This document shows, one piece after another, positions 6,415 through 6,612 of a stretch of DNA of 6,612 nt; within the stretch, counting starts at the first letter, position 1; each line of letters begins with the position of its first letter. Below the pieces are notes generated by a model, which made no database searches, was not told the origin of the DNA, and saw nothing but the letters and a program-made list of their open reading frames with translations. The stretch lies in contig CAJQQW010000124.1 in the NCBI GenBank assembly GCA_905480565.1, positions 1 through 6,612 on the forward strand, given 5' to 3'. The stretch is from an uncultured Halioglobus sp. (GTDB lineage Bacteria > Pseudomonadota > Gammaproteobacteria > Pseudomonadales > Halieaceae). Made by a program: the position numbers and the translations under genes.

Positions 6415-6612
6415 CTAGCCGCCCGATAGTTTTACCGTGAATCCGCGAGTTTCCAGTTCCTGCTTCAATACATCCCGGCGATCGCCCTGGATTTCTACCG
6501 TATCGCCTTTCAGTGCGCCCCCGGTGCCGCATTTTTTCTTCAACTCGCTGGCCAGCGTCTGCAGTTCTGCCCCCGCAAGAGGCAAGCCCTTGATAAGGGT
6601 CACAACCTTGCC
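6415..6612 (-). CDS. yciH: YciH/SUI1 (eIF1-like) translation factor family protein, C-terminal part
   Basis: Only the last 65 codons are visible; the open frame continues past the right edge of the window, so the true start lies outside and the GTG at 6603 is an internal valine. The visible part begins GKVVTLIKGLPLAG and contains ELKKKCGTGGALKGD and VEIQGDRRDVLKQELETRGF, ending KLSGG. The run from ELKKKCG through IQGD.RD is the hallmark of the bacterial SUI1/YciH family, structurally like eukaryotic eIF1, proposed to influence translation initiation fidelity. E. coli YciH is about 108 aa, so roughly 40 residues are missing here. The family identity is secure; its cellular role in bacteria is only partly understood. 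Confidence 0.93.
   Translation of the reverse strand, partial: GKVVTLIKGLPLAGAELQTLASELKKKCGTGGALKGDTVEIQGDRRDVLKQELETRGFTVKLSGG

Noticed and set aside
6224..6532. Minus-strand 102-codon open frame spanning yciH and the intergenic region
   Set aside because: It is out of frame with the clearly recognised YciH sequence and crosses the terminator and AT-rich repeats.

Overview
The window looks like ordinary chromosome from a gammaproteobacterium. The CbpA/CbpM pair, the full-length Slt70-type transglycosylase and the YciH/SUI1 tail all fit that class. The arsenosugar genes suggest a marine or aquatic lineage, possibly Cellvibrionales/Halieaceae-like; that placement is inference from gene content only. 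No rRNA, tRNA, CRISPR array, insertion sequence or phage gene cluster is visible.

Layout. Positions 14-1251 (+) hold cbpA-cbpM, a J-domain co-chaperone and its dedicated inhibitor, joined by an ATGA stop/start overlap. After a 163-bp gap with a weak promoter candidate comes slt (1415-3349, +), an exported lytic murein transglycosylase. Only 28 bp later begins a tight three-gene set on the same strand. It comprises arsS (3378-4334, radical SAM arsenosugar enzyme), a TIGR04283-type family 2 glycosyltransferase (4331-5011) and a TIGR04282/DUF2064-type nucleotidyl/glycosyltransferase-like protein (5001-5651). These genes overlap by 4 and 11 nt. Two genes follow on the opposite strand: a 129-aa uncharacterised protein (6085-5696), which I tentatively read as a degenerate lysozyme-like domain, and the C-terminal part of a YciH/SUI1 protein that runs off the right edge (6612-6415).

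How the genes work together. ArsS joins dimethylarsenite to a 5'-deoxyadenosyl group, and the two downstream transferase-like proteins are the usual companions thought to carry the product towards arsenosugars. The methyltransferase ArsM, needed to make the dimethylated substrate, is not in the window, so it must be supplied from elsewhere or the arsenic must arrive already methylated. cbpAM and slt are housekeeping functions with no evident link to arsenic.

The 329-bp region 6086-6414 is the most structured non-coding stretch. It contains an intrinsic terminator for yciH, an AT-rich patch with inverted and direct repeats, a perfect 12-bp palindrome with a repeated half, and a good sigma70-like promoter for the 129-aa gene followed by two 13-bp inverted repeats centred 20 bp apart. 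I did not find a convincingly new system. The points most worth a second look are the stripped-down arsenosugar cassette, the divergent lysozyme-like protein, and that protein's leader.
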